Assembly (NCBI GenBank): GCA_964529265.1
Contig: CAZGVW010000217.1
Span: 1-42,419 of the forward strand
DNA from: CAZGVW01 sp964529265
GTDB taxonomy: Bacteria > Planctomycetota > Phycisphaerae > Phycisphaerales > UBA1924
Length of the DNA stretch: 42,419 bases
Direction of reading: 5' to 3'
Shown: positions 26,063-33,675 of the stretch, piece after piece
How the letters are laid out: each line of letters starts with the position of its first letter
Numbering within the stretch: position 1 is the stretch's first letter
The notes under the pieces: model-generated
Databases searched by the model: none
The model's input: only the letters and a program-made list of their open reading frames with translations
What the model was told of the DNA's origin: nothing
Made by a program: the position numbers and the translations under genes

Positions 26063-26993
26063 AGAGCGCATCCACGAACGCGCCGGGATCGAACGGCTCC
26101 ACGTCCTCCGGCCGCTCCCCGACACCGATGAACTTCACCGGAATGCTCGTCTGTGAACGAATGGCGATCACAGCGCCGCCACGAGCCGTGCCGTCCAGCT
26201 TCGAAACAAAGAGCCCCGTCACGCCGATCGCGCGCGTGAACTCCTCCGCCTGACGCAGTGCGTTCTGGCCTGTGGTCCCGTCCAGCACCAGGATGCACTC
26301 GTGCGGCGCCCCCGGAATCTTCCTCGCCGCGATGTCGCGGATCTTCGTCAGCTGCCGCATGAGCGGGTCCTGCGTGTGCAGCCGCCCCGCCGTGTCGATG
26401 AGCAGCACATCCACGCCGCGCGAGAGCGCCGCGTCGCACGCATCGAACGCCACCGCTGCCGGATCGCCCCCCTGCTGTCCCTTCACCACCTCGACGCCCA
26501 GCCGCTCCGACCAGATCTCCAGTTGCCGCACGGCGCCCGCGCGAAACGTATCGCACGCGGCGAGCAGCACCGATTTGTTCTGATCGCGCAGCCATCGGGC
26601 GATCTTCGCGACGCTCGTCGTCTTTCCGGAGCCGTTCACTCCGGCGACGATGATCACCGTCGGTGTCTTCGTCCCGTCCGGCGCGGGCGGAGCAAAGTGA
26701 ATCCGCCGATCCGCCTCCGGCCACATGGCCTTCAAATCGCGTTTGAGATGCTCGAGCGCATCTTCGCCGCGCTTCAGCCGACCGGCGCGGAAATCGTTGC
26801 GCAGGCTCTCGATGAGCCGCCGCGTCGCCGTGACCCCGACATCCGATTGAATGAGCCGCGCCTCGATCTCGTCGATCAGCCCCTCGCTGAGCGTCCGCCC
26901 GAGAAGCATCGAGCGCAGACCGCCGACGAACGACTCGCGCGTGCGGGAGAGGCCCTGCGCGATCCGGGAGACCACCGAGCGCAGCAGCGCCAT
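26046..26993 (-). CDS. ftsY: Signal recognition particle receptor FtsY
   Basis: FtsY is the membrane-associated GTPase that docks SRP-ribosome complexes at SecYEG. The 315-residue protein contains the N and G domains only (no long acidic A domain). The N domain helices span about 1-95. The G domain shows GVNGSGKTTSVAKIA (G1), DTFRAGAVRQLE (insertion box), LLIDTAGRLHTQ (G3) and SKLDGTARGG (G4), ending with GVGERPEDVEPFDPGAFVDALF. It follows nusB by one nucleotide in a ribH-nusB-ftsY operon and overlaps the TolC-like gene tail to tail. Confidence 0.96.
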   Translation of the reverse strand: MALLRSVVSRIAQGLSRTRESFVGGLRSMLLGRTLSEGLIDEIEARLIQSDVGVTATRRLIESLRNDFRAGRLKRGEDALEHLKRDLKAMWPEADRRIHFAPPAPDGTKTPTVIIVAGVNGSGKTTSVAKIARWLRDQNKSVLLAACDTFRAGAVRQLEIWSERLGVEVVKGQQGGDPAAVAFDACDAALSRGVDVLLIDTAGRLHTQDPLMRQLTKIRDIAARKIPGAPHECILVLDGTTGQNALRQAEEFTRAIGVTGLFVSKLDGTARGGAVIAIRSQTSIPVKFIGVGERPEDVEPFDPGAFVDALFTEES

Positions 26994-26994
26994 C

Positions 26995-27507
26995 TCAGGC
27001 GGTCCTCCCCTCGGCCGCGGGGGCTTCCGGCAACGTCATCGGCGCCACGATCGGCGTGAGCGCCCCGGATTCGTCATCCGCGGTCTCGACGGCCTTCGCC
27101 GCCACTCGCTTCAGCACTTTGTCCAGCACCCCGTTCACGAACGCAGGCGACCGCTCCGTGCTGAACTCCTTCGCCAGTTCAACCGCCTCGTTGACGACGA
27201 CCTTTGGATTCGCCCGCCCGCTCGTCATTTCGTAGTGGGCCAGCCGCAGGATGGCCCGGTCCACGGCGGGCTGGCGCGGCGCAGGCCATGTCGGCGCCAG
27301 GGCCAGGATCGCCTCATCCGCGCCCCGCCGGTCGCGGAACGCCGCCAGCGCCAGATCAAACGCCTCATTCCGGTCCTTCCCCGAGACCGAAGGATCCAGT
27401 TCATCGTCGAGCGACGACAGGATCGCCTCCGCGTCGGCCTCGCTCCGGACATCGAGCTGGAACAGCGCCTGGAAGGCGAGTTTTCGGATGAGTCGCGCTC
27501 TCGTCAT
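26995..27507 (-). CDS. nusB: Transcription antitermination factor NusB
   Basis: NusB binds boxA RNA with S10 and supports antitermination of rRNA operons. The 170-residue all-helical protein has RLIRKLAFQALFQLD at the N-terminus and the C-terminal signature VVVNEAVELAKEFSTERSPAFVNGVLDKV. A Pro/Ala/Glu-rich tail of about 30 residues is an extension over usual lengths. It overlaps ribH by 4 nt; the ribH-nusB pair is a common arrangement in bacteria. Confidence 0.93.
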   Translation of the reverse strand: MTRARLIRKLAFQALFQLDVRSEADAEAILSSLDDELDPSVSGKDRNEAFDLALAAFRDRRGADEAILALAPTWPAPRQPAVDRAILRLAHYEMTSGRANPKVVVNEAVELAKEFSTERSPAFVNGVLDKVLKRVAAKAVETADDESGALTPIVAPMTLPEAPAAEGRTA

Positions 27508-28085
27508 GCTCTGCCGTTCCCACCGCGCAACACCGCATCTGCGCCGAGAGGCGCCTCTGCCCGGAGTCTATGGAGCGCCCGCGCAGTCTGCACCGCCGCG
27601 GCCATGGCCTCAACTCCCTTATTGCTCACCGGCCGCTTTCCGCGCCTGCCAGTTTCATCAGCCTCAGCAAGATCTCCCACCGCCGTCGCACGTGCCTCCG
27701 CCTGCTTCGCGGAATCCACGGTGAGCACGCCGAACCCCACCGCCACGCCGGTCTCGATGCTGACCCGCACCAGCCCTCCCGCCACCGCATCCGCAATCAC
27801 GCGGTCATGACGGGTCTCGCCTCGGATCAGGCACCCCAGGGCCACAACCGCGTCTCGTCCCTCCGCGGCTGCCCGCGCCAGCACCGGCAACTCAAACGCC
27901 CCGGGCGCCGGCACGATGACCGCATCCTCCCGCCGCCCGCCCAGCCGCTCAAACTCCGCGAGGGCGCCCTCTTCCAGCCTGCTCGTGATCCAGCCGTTGT
28001 ACCGGCTCACCACGATCGCCACGCGCAGACCCTCAGCCGGACGCTCCTCACCAATCGTGCGAAATGTGCGGTCTCCGGCGGGCAT
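27504..28085 (-). CDS. ribH: 6,7-dimethyl-8-ribityllumazine synthase
   Basis: RibH condenses 5-amino-6-ribitylaminouracil with dihydroxybutanone phosphate, the penultimate step to riboflavin. The 193-residue protein has VAIVVSRYNGWITSRLEEGA, VPAPGAFELPVLA, ALGCLIRGETRHDRVIADAV with the catalytic His, and SVETG-like GLVRVSIETGVAVGFGVLT. The last ~30 residues extend beyond the usual length. The ATG at 28085 was preferred to an upstream start at 28151, because TACGAT lies 9 nt before it and the family fold starts shortly after. ribD lies at 30216 on the other strand. Confidence 0.94.
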   Translation of the reverse strand: MPAGDRTFRTIGEERPAEGLRVAIVVSRYNGWITSRLEEGALAEFERLGGRREDAVIVPAPGAFELPVLARAAAEGRDAVVALGCLIRGETRHDRVIADAVAGGLVRVSIETGVAVGFGVLTVDSAKQAEARATAVGDLAEADETGRRGKRPVSNKGVEAMAAAVQTARALHRLRAEAPLGADAVLRGGNGRA

Positions 28086-28094
28086 GGGGCGGGG

Positions 28095-28100
28095 ATCGTA
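28095..28100 (-). promoter_or_regulatory. TACGAT box, 9 nt before ribH
   Basis: On the minus strand TACGAT ends 9 nt before the ribH ATG at 28085. It would serve the ribH-nusB-ftsY operon. Confidence 0.35.
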
Positions 28101-28165
28101 CGCCTGGCGCGCGGCGCCGGCCACGGCGTCCCCTGGGATGGCCCAGCCCACTCACGGCGCTCCGA

Positions 28166-28171
28166 TACCAT
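28166..28171 (+). promoter_or_regulatory. TACCAT box, 6 nt before the UbiA-like gene
   Basis: TACCAT ends 6 nt before the ATG at 28178, identical in sequence and distance to the box before maf. No convincing -35 is seen. Confidence 0.4.
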
Positions 28172-28177
28172 CCCCGA

Positions 28178-29152
28178 ATGCTCCGCCTGTTCGCCGGGGT
28201 CGCCCCATATCTCCACCTTTCCAGGGTGACCACGGCCTTCGCGGCAGTCGCGAACGTCTGGTTCGTCATCCTGTGGACCCGGGCCCGGCCGGAAGAACCG
28301 GCCCACGAAGCCCTGACCCGCCTCCCCGTGTGGATATGCCTGCTCGCGGGCGCCGCGGTCGCCACAGGCCTCTACACGCTCGGCGCCGCACTCAACGACC
28401 TCCTCGATGTCCGACGGGACAAGGCCCTTCACCCGGAGCGCCCCCTGCCCTCCGGCCGCCTCCGAGTCGAAGGCGCCGTCGGCCTCGTCGCCCTCGCGGT
28501 CATGGTTGCAGTCCTCGGGGCGACGGCCTTTGGCATTCCGGCCGTTCTGCTCACGCTCCTCACCGCCGGCGCGATCCTGTTCTTCAACGCCGCCGCCAGA
28601 TTCGTGCCCTCGGTCGGCCTCGTCTCGCTCGCGCTCATCTACGGCGCGCACATGATCATCCCGAATATCCGGCTCGTCTTCATCTGGCCGGTGTTTCTGG
28701 TGATGTCCCACGCGATGGGGGTCGCGGCCCTGACGCACCTCCTCGGCCAGCGCCGGCCGCGGCTGACGCGCACCTCCGTCTTCTTCGCCGCCCTCGGCTG
28801 GGCCTTCTGGTCGGGAGTCCTGATCTGGGTCGGCTGGCGCCGCGCGGGAGGGCTCTGGCCGGATTGGGCCCCGCTCACATCCCTCATCGGCCCAGCCGTC
28901 CTGGTGGCGATCTTCGCCGTCCTCGGCGCCCGCAAGATCGCCACCGCGAAGAGCGGACCCAAAGCCGCGGAGAAGATCGCCCGCTATGGCGCCCTCTGGC
29001 TCGCGCTCTACGCCACGGCCTGGATGCTCGGCGCCGGTGAACTCTTCGGCGCGGCCGTGCTCGGCGCGCTTGCCCTCATCGGCTTCCTTGGCATGACGCT
29101 GCTCCGCGAACTCTATGGCCTCATCGAGAAGCCGATCGGCTACCGCCGCTAG
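28178..29152 (+). CDS. UbiA-like prenyltransferase family membrane protein
   Basis: This 324-residue protein has eight or nine predicted membrane helices. The first Asp-rich motif of the UbiA superfamily is intact as AALNDLLDVRRDKALHPERPLPSG (Asn/Asp-x-x-x-Asp-x-x-x-Asp and RPLPSG). The second Asp-rich motif, usually DxxxDxxxG-like in the cytosolic loop after helix 6, is not present: the matching loop reads HLLGQRRPRLTRTSV, with no Asp. The only other Asp in the protein is in WPDWAP. The product could be a quinone, heme or lipid prenyltransferase, or a family member with changed chemistry. A TACCAT box lies 6 nt before the ATG. Confidence 0.8.
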   Translation: MLRLFAGVAPYLHLSRVTTAFAAVANVWFVILWTRARPEEPAHEALTRLPVWICLLAGAAVATGLYTLGAALNDLLDVRRDKALHPERPLPSGRLRVEGAVGLVALAVMVAVLGATAFGIPAVLLTLLTAGAILFFNAAARFVPSVGLVSLALIYGAHMIIPNIRLVFIWPVFLVMSHAMGVAALTHLLGQRRPRLTRTSVFFAALGWAFWSGVLIWVGWRRAGGLWPDWAPLTSLIGPAVLVAIFAVLGARKIATAKSGPKAAEKIARYGALWLALYATAWMLGAGELFGAAVLGALALIGFLGMTLLRELYGLIEKPIGYRR

Positions 29153-29173
29153 CGCGTGGCGCCGCAGTTCCTG

Positions 29174-29179
29174 TATCTT
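29174..29179 (+). promoter_or_regulatory. TATCTT box, 6 nt before the RNase HII-like gene
   Basis: TATCTT ends 6 nt before the ATG at 29186, and the gene upstream ends at 29152. The box supports ATG 29186 over the GTG at 29156. Confidence 0.4.
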
Positions 29180-29185
29180 CCACGC

Positions 29186-30196
29186 ATGCCTTCCGGCGAC
29201 GGTCCATCGCTCATCCTCGTCGGCATCGATGAAGCTGGCTACGGCCCGCGCCTCGGCCCGATGTGCACCGCGATGAGCGCGATGCGCATCTCCCTTGATG
29301 GTGAGTGCCCGGAAGAGGACGTGTTCAACCACAACCTCTGGCGTCGCCTTGGTCGGGTCGTCGCCCGCGGATCATCAAGGGCGCTGAAGCGCTGTGTGCC
29401 CGTTGACGACTCCAAGGCGCTCATGGGCGCTCGCTCCAGCGAATCGAGCCACCCCCTTGCCCTCCTCGAACTCGGCGTGCTCACGTTCCTCAGCACGCGC
29501 ATGAGCATCCCTGACACCGATCGCGACCTCATTGCCGCGCTCTCGTCCGGCGCCTGTGATGAGCCCTGGTGGCCCGGCGAAGATTTGCCCCTCCCGCGCT
29601 CCACCACCGCCGCCCGGCTTTCCACCCTGAACAACGCCCTCTCCGCCGGACTCGATCGCGCCGGCCTCCGGCTCGAAGCCCTCCGCTGCGAAATCCGCGG
29701 CGAGTCCGTGTTCAACCACCGTTTCGGCGTCACGGGCTCCAAGGCCGTGGTCGCCATGGAGGTGATCGGCCTCCTCCTGCGCGAAGCGTGGGACCAGTGG
29801 TCGGCTCAGCCCGCCGCGGTCGTCATCGATCGTCAGGGTGGGAGGCGCTTCTACGAGGCGCCCCTGCGCGAGATCTTCCCCGATGCAGACGTCTCTCCGA
29901 TCTGCGAATCCGCCGAAACCAGCGTCTACAGCGTCTCGCGCCCGCAGCTCGGTCGGAAACTCACCATCCGGTTCCAGGTCGAGGCCGATTCCACCCACTT
30001 CTGCCCCGCCCTCGCCTCCATGACCGCCAAACTCGTGCGGGAACTCGCCATGGAGCGCTTCAACCGCCACTGGGCCGCTCTCGCCCCGGAACTGAAGCCC
30101 ACCGCAGGCTATGGTCAGGATGCGCGCCGCTGGCTCAGCGAAGCCGCGGCGATCCTGGGCGAAGACCGCATCCGCCCCCTGGAGCGACTCGCCTGA
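29186..30196 (+). CDS. Divergent RNase HII-like protein
   Basis: RNase HII cleaves RNA in RNA/DNA hybrids and removes single ribonucleotides from DNA. In this 336-residue protein ILVGIDEAGYGPRLGPM gives Asp15-Glu16 (canonical DExGRG here DEAGYG), and PVDDSKAL matches the DSKxL box. AVVIDRQGGRRF gives Asp215, and VEADSTHFCPALASMTAKLVRE gives Asp268 in the A-D...ASxxAKxxR box. All four carboxylates are thus present. The protein is about 130 residues longer than usual, from an insertion between the DSKAL box and residue ~165. Whether it replaces or supplements a normal RNase HII cannot be seen here. Neighbours are the UbiA-like gene and ribD. Confidence 0.72.
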   Translation: MPSGDGPSLILVGIDEAGYGPRLGPMCTAMSAMRISLDGECPEEDVFNHNLWRRLGRVVARGSSRALKRCVPVDDSKALMGARSSESSHPLALLELGVLTFLSTRMSIPDTDRDLIAALSSGACDEPWWPGEDLPLPRSTTAARLSTLNNALSAGLDRAGLRLEALRCEIRGESVFNHRFGVTGSKAVVAMEVIGLLLREAWDQWSAQPAAVVIDRQGGRRFYEAPLREIFPDADVSPICESAETSVYSVSRPQLGRKLTIRFQVEADSTHFCPALASMTAKLVRELAMERFNRHWAALAPELKPTAGYGQDARRWLSEAAAILGEDRIRPLERLA

Positions 30197-30215
30197 ACGT
30201 CTGGGCAACCCTCTC

Positions 30216-31367
30216 GTGAGTGACGACGCGCCGCGGCAGCACAGAAGCATCGACCGGGCCATGCTCGATCTCGCCGCGCGCCTCGGACTCCGCGGCTTTG
30301 GCGACGTGGCGCCGAACCCGATGGTCGGCTGCGTCATCGGCCGCGTCGAGCATGGCCGCGCCGTGATTCTCGGCTTGGGGCATCACCGCCGCTTCGGCGG
30401 TCCGCACGCTGAGGTCGATGCGCTCGAGTCCTGCCGCCGCCGCGGCTTCGACCCCGCCAGCGCCACGGCCTGGGTGACGCTCGAACCCTGCGCGCACGTC
30501 GGCGAAACGCCCGCCTGCGTCGATGCACTCGCGCAGGCCCGACTGGCTCGCGTCGTCTACGCTCGCTCCGACCCTCACCCGGATGCCCGCGGAGGCGCCG
30601 AACGCTTGCGCTCGCTGGGCGTGCGAGCAGAGCCATCAGACGCAAGTCCGTCGGCGACAGCGCTCGCGGCCCCTTTCGCCAGCCGCGTCACGACCGGACT
30701 TCCCTGGGTCATCGCCAAGTGGGCGCAGACCATGGATGGCCGCCTCGCCACACGCGCCGGCGAATCGAAGTGGATCTCGTGCGAGAAGTCGCGTGCGAGA
30801 GTGCATCGCCTTCGTTCTGGTGTGGATGTGATCATCACAGGTGTCGGAACAGTCATCGCAGACGATCCGCTACTCACCGCACGGGATGTCCCGCGCGTGC
30901 GCCGCCGCGCACGCCGGATCATTCTCGACCCGGCCCTGCGCACACCCGCGACCGCGCGGATCGTCCGCACAGCCGGCGAGGTTCCCACGATCCTCGTCGG
31001 AGCGCGAGGCTGCCTGTCTTCAAGCGCCGCCAGACCACTCGAAGCCGCCGGCGCGGAGATCTGGGAGTCTCCCGGCGCATCCCCGATCGATCTGCGCTGG
31101 GTGCTCACCGAATGCGCTCGCCGCTGGAGGGCTTCGTCCGTACTCGTCGAAGCAGGCCCGCGCACCCTTGGCCGCTTCCTCGACGCCGACCTCATCGATC
31201 AGGCCGTTGCCTTCGTCGCGCCAAGAGCGCTGGGTGACGAAGACGCCATCCCGACCATCTCCGGTTGCCCGCCGATGAGCCTTGCCGAATCGAGCGCCTT
31301 TCGCCTTGCCGATGTGCGCCGAAGCGGAGTTGACGCGCTTCTTGCCTGGGTGCGCTCCCTCGAATGA
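30216..31367 (+). CDS. ribD: Bifunctional diaminohydroxyphosphoribosylaminopyrimidine deaminase / 5-amino-6-(5-phosphoribosylamino)uracil reductase
   Basis: RibD carries out the deamination and reduction steps of riboflavin synthesis. The 383-residue protein has an N-terminal zinc deaminase with APNPMVGCVI, PHAEVDAL and TLEPCAHVGETPACVDAL (His, Cys, Cys zinc ligands and catalytic Glu). The C-terminal reductase shows WVIAKWAQTMDGRLATRAGESKWIS, DVIITGVGTVIADDPLLTAR and SSVLVEAGPRTLGRFL. The GTG at 30216 is used; ATG at 30261 is possible and would keep the whole deaminase fold. The stop codon abuts the stop of the convergent FG-GAP gene with no base between. Confidence 0.94.
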   Translation: MSDDAPRQHRSIDRAMLDLAARLGLRGFGDVAPNPMVGCVIGRVEHGRAVILGLGHHRRFGGPHAEVDALESCRRRGFDPASATAWVTLEPCAHVGETPACVDALAQARLARVVYARSDPHPDARGGAERLRSLGVRAEPSDASPSATALAAPFASRVTTGLPWVIAKWAQTMDGRLATRAGESKWISCEKSRARVHRLRSGVDVIITGVGTVIADDPLLTARDVPRVRRRARRIILDPALRTPATARIVRTAGEVPTILVGARGCLSSSAARPLEAAGAEIWESPGASPIDLRWVLTECARRWRASSVLVEAGPRTLGRFLDADLIDQAVAFVAPRALGDEDAIPTISGCPPMSLAESSAFRLADVRRSGVDALLAWVRSLE

Positions 31368-33152
31368 TCAGTCGCCGCGCACACGCCAAGAAGCGAGCAC
31401 GATCTGAAGATCCTGCCCATTCACGACGCCGTCGTCGTTCAGATCAGTGTCCGGATCGGCGCTTCCCCATCTCGAGAGCACCGCGGCGAGATCCACCGGC
31501 CCAACCTGCCCGTCGCAGTTGATGTCCCCGAGCAGCGGCCTCCTGCCGAACACCACGTACGTTTCGCCGACCGCGCGCAACTCCTCCCGATCCGCACCCG
31601 GGGCGCCAACAATCATGTCCGCAACACCGTCGCCATTCACGTCGCCCGCGAACGCAACACTTCGCCCGGCCAGGTGATTGATGCCTGCTCCAGCAAACAC
31701 AATGCCCTGCCGCGCCGACAGGTGGTTGAGGTCGATCGGCGACGCCCCCAGCGACGGACGGCCGAAGAGTCCGTATGCACGCCCCGCGTTGATGAGGCCC
31801 GGCTCATTCGCCGTGGGCGAGCCCAGCAACAGGTCATTCACGCCGTCGCCGTTCAGATCTCCGCCGGTGGCGAGGGCAAAGCCAAGCAGGTCCCCAGCGT
31901 CGCCGATTTCGTCGCCGGTTGGCCCGTCGAGGGTGAACCCATCTTCCTCGGGAATGTTGCCCAGCTGCACGACCCCGCTCACGTGCCGATCCGGCCCGCC
32001 GAACGCCACGTAGACCTGCCCTGACCGCACTCCGGCGGGTGTCGCCGTCGGCGCTCCGATCGCCAGATCAGAAAACCCGTCGCCGTTCAGATCGACGTCC
32101 GACGCCAGCGCGATTCCGGTCCTGTAATCGATGCCGATCCCCCGAAACACGATCCCCGCCCCAGGCTCGAACGTCGCCAGGCTCACAACCCCTGAGGCGC
32201 CCAGATCCGGCCCGCCGAAAACGACCCACACAATCCCCGAGCGCGTCAGCCCGGGCGGCCCGGCGTTCGGCGCGCCGATGGCGAAGTCGCGGAGCCCATC
32301 CCCATTGAAGTCGCCGACGCCGCTCACCGACCAGCCGACGTTGTCACCCGGCCCGAAGCCGGTGACGACGAATCCATTCTCGCCGTTGATCAACGCCAGC
32401 GGAACATTGTTGTTCGTCGTGATGCTCGCAAAGAGCGTCGGTCCGCCATACACGACATACACAGCGCCGGCCCCGCTCTGCCCCAGCGACGGCGCCGCGG
32501 GCGCTCCGATGGCAAAGTCGTCAAACCCATCTTCGTTGAGGTCGCCGAGGCCGCACACGTCGAAGCCCACGGCTTCGCCTCGCACAACGCCCGAAATGCG
32601 CATCCCATTCTGCCCATTCAGCTGATTCACCGACATCAGCCCGGTCGGCGCGCGGTTCGGGCCCCCGAGAAGGAGATACACGTACCCGGCGATCGACGGC
32701 GAAGGCGACGCATCGGGCGCCCCGAGCAGAACGTCGTCGAATCCGTCCCCGTTCACATCTCCGGCGCACGCGACGCTCAGGCCAAGACGCGCCCCCGCGA
32801 CGACCCCGCCAATTTGGAACCCGTTCGCGCCGTTCAACGCATTCAGGTCGATATCTGTGGCCGCCGCCAGAGTCGGCCCGCCATAGACGATGTAGGCCGT
32901 GCCGAGACTGAGGAACTGCTTCAGCGATCGGAATGGGGCGCCGATGACCACATCGTCAAACCCGTCGCCGTTGAAATCACCGGCCGATGAAACGCTGTAC
33001 CCCGCCTGTGACTCGTCGAAGTTGTGCAGGAATCGCCGTCCATCCCCACCCGCCACAGTCGCCGGCGTCACCTGCGGCGGAATCGCCGATGCCGCTGTCG
33101 CAGCCAGCAACACCATGCCGCTTCCGGCGCACGCGCGGGGAAGTCGCCTCAT
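31368..33152 (-). CDS. Secreted FG-GAP repeat (integrin alpha-like propeller) protein with dockerin-like tag
   Basis: This 594-residue protein has a signal peptide ending near ATAASA (about residue 24). At least seven FG-GAP calcium-binding repeats can be read: GDFNGDGFDDVVIGAP, GDVNGDGFDDVLLGAP, GDLNEDGFDDFAIGAP, GDFNGDGLRDFAIGAP, VDLNGDGFSDLAIGAP, GDLNGDGVNDLLLGSP and GDVNGDGVADMIVGAP. That number suits one seven-bladed propeller. The C-terminus has GDINCDGQVGPVDLAAVLSRW and TDLNDDGVVNGQDLQIVLASW, the paired dockerin-like tag. The ATG at 33152 was chosen because the signal peptide starts there, with GGAG 9 nt upstream. It probably acts in adhesion or surface display. Confidence 0.88.
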   Translation of the reverse strand: MRRLPRACAGSGMVLLAATAASAIPPQVTPATVAGGDGRRFLHNFDESQAGYSVSSAGDFNGDGFDDVVIGAPFRSLKQFLSLGTAYIVYGGPTLAAATDIDLNALNGANGFQIGGVVAGARLGLSVACAGDVNGDGFDDVLLGAPDASPSPSIAGYVYLLLGGPNRAPTGLMSVNQLNGQNGMRISGVVRGEAVGFDVCGLGDLNEDGFDDFAIGAPAAPSLGQSGAGAVYVVYGGPTLFASITTNNNVPLALINGENGFVVTGFGPGDNVGWSVSGVGDFNGDGLRDFAIGAPNAGPPGLTRSGIVWVVFGGPDLGASGVVSLATFEPGAGIVFRGIGIDYRTGIALASDVDLNGDGFSDLAIGAPTATPAGVRSGQVYVAFGGPDRHVSGVVQLGNIPEEDGFTLDGPTGDEIGDAGDLLGFALATGGDLNGDGVNDLLLGSPTANEPGLINAGRAYGLFGRPSLGASPIDLNHLSARQGIVFAGAGINHLAGRSVAFAGDVNGDGVADMIVGAPGADREELRAVGETYVVFGRRPLLGDINCDGQVGPVDLAAVLSRWGSADPDTDLNDDGVVNGQDLQIVLASWRVRGD

Positions 33153-33284
33153 CTGATCTATCTCCGCCCGGTCAGCGCCGGGCATTCGCGCCGCGTTTTC
33201 CCGGCCCATCATAGACGATCGGCCCGTTGCGACGCGATACCGCACTTCCAGATCGCGGTAATCCCCGCCTTCCCTCGAAACAAA

Positions 33285-33659
33285 TGCGCCCGGGAGGACT
33301 CGAACCTCCGACCTGCGGTTTCAGCCGTTCCGCCGGTCTTCCCGGCGGCCTGGACCATCTCTTCGACCCCCACAATGCCTTCCGGGGGTCGCCGGGCGCT
33401 TCCGCGGCAACCAAAAATCGCCGACGGTGCGGGCGTATCGCCGGAGCCGCTCACCCGCTGGTCTCTACACCTTCCGCCGTCAATAAGGGGGGTATTCACC
33501 CCTCTTGCTCCGACGGCGGCTCGGCTCGGGATTACCCCGCCGCTCCAATTTCGCGGCGTCGGGCTTCCCCGAGTTCACCCGGTTCGCCTCGACCCGTCGC
33601 CGGGCCGGGCCCCTCTTTTCGAAGGAAACCGCTGCTCTATCCTGCTGAGCTACGAGCGC
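33285..33659 (-). tRNA. tRNA-Arg (anticodon CCT) split by a group I intron
   Basis: The 5' exon is 33659-33623 and the 3' exon 33321-33285; together they make a 74-nt tRNA. The acceptor GCGCTCG/CGGGCGC includes one T-G pair. The D stem is GCTC/GAGC and the anticodon stem GCGGT/ACCGC. The spliced loop is TTCCTAA with anticodon CCT, which reads AGG. The variable region is AGGTC and the T stem GGAGG/CCTCC with loop TTCGAGT. Position 73 is A and CCA is not encoded. The intron interrupts between anticodon position 36 and A37. Group I introns at tRNA-Arg(CCU) are known from Agrobacterium; here one appears in a different phylum, as inferred. Confidence 0.93.
33322..33622 (-). ncRNA. Group I intron in tRNA-Arg(CCT)
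   Basis: This 301-nt ribozyme has no endonuclease gene. Elements are read on the minus strand. P1: exon TCCT and intron TC, loop GAAAA, then GA and guide GGGG (33613-33610), with U36.G at the splice site. P4: CTCGGG (in 33575-33561) with CCCGAG (in 33534-33518). P5: CGCCGC/GCGGCG, extended by CCC/GGG. P6: GCCGTC/GACGGC. P7: GACCA (R element GTAGAGACCAGCGGG, within 33471-33454) with TGGTC (S element AGATGGTCCAGG, within 33360-33347). P9: CCGCCGG-GAAGA-CCGGCGG (33348-33330). The last base is G (33322). The Q element TAATCCCGAGCC resembles the cyanobacterial and Azoarcus tRNA introns (IC3 type). P2, P3 and P8 were not fully resolved. Confidence 0.92.
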
Positions 33660-33675
33660 CTGATTGACAAAGAAA

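Noticed and set aside
33322..33622. Open frames inside the tRNA-Arg intron as a possible homing endonuclease
   Set aside because: None has LAGLIDADG, GIY-YIG or HNH motifs. They are by-products of high GC content and cross the RNA helices.
33664..33669. TTGACA on the plus strand as a -35 for the AsmA-like gene
   Set aside because: No -10 hexamer occurs 16-18 nt later; TACACT at 33755 is too far away.
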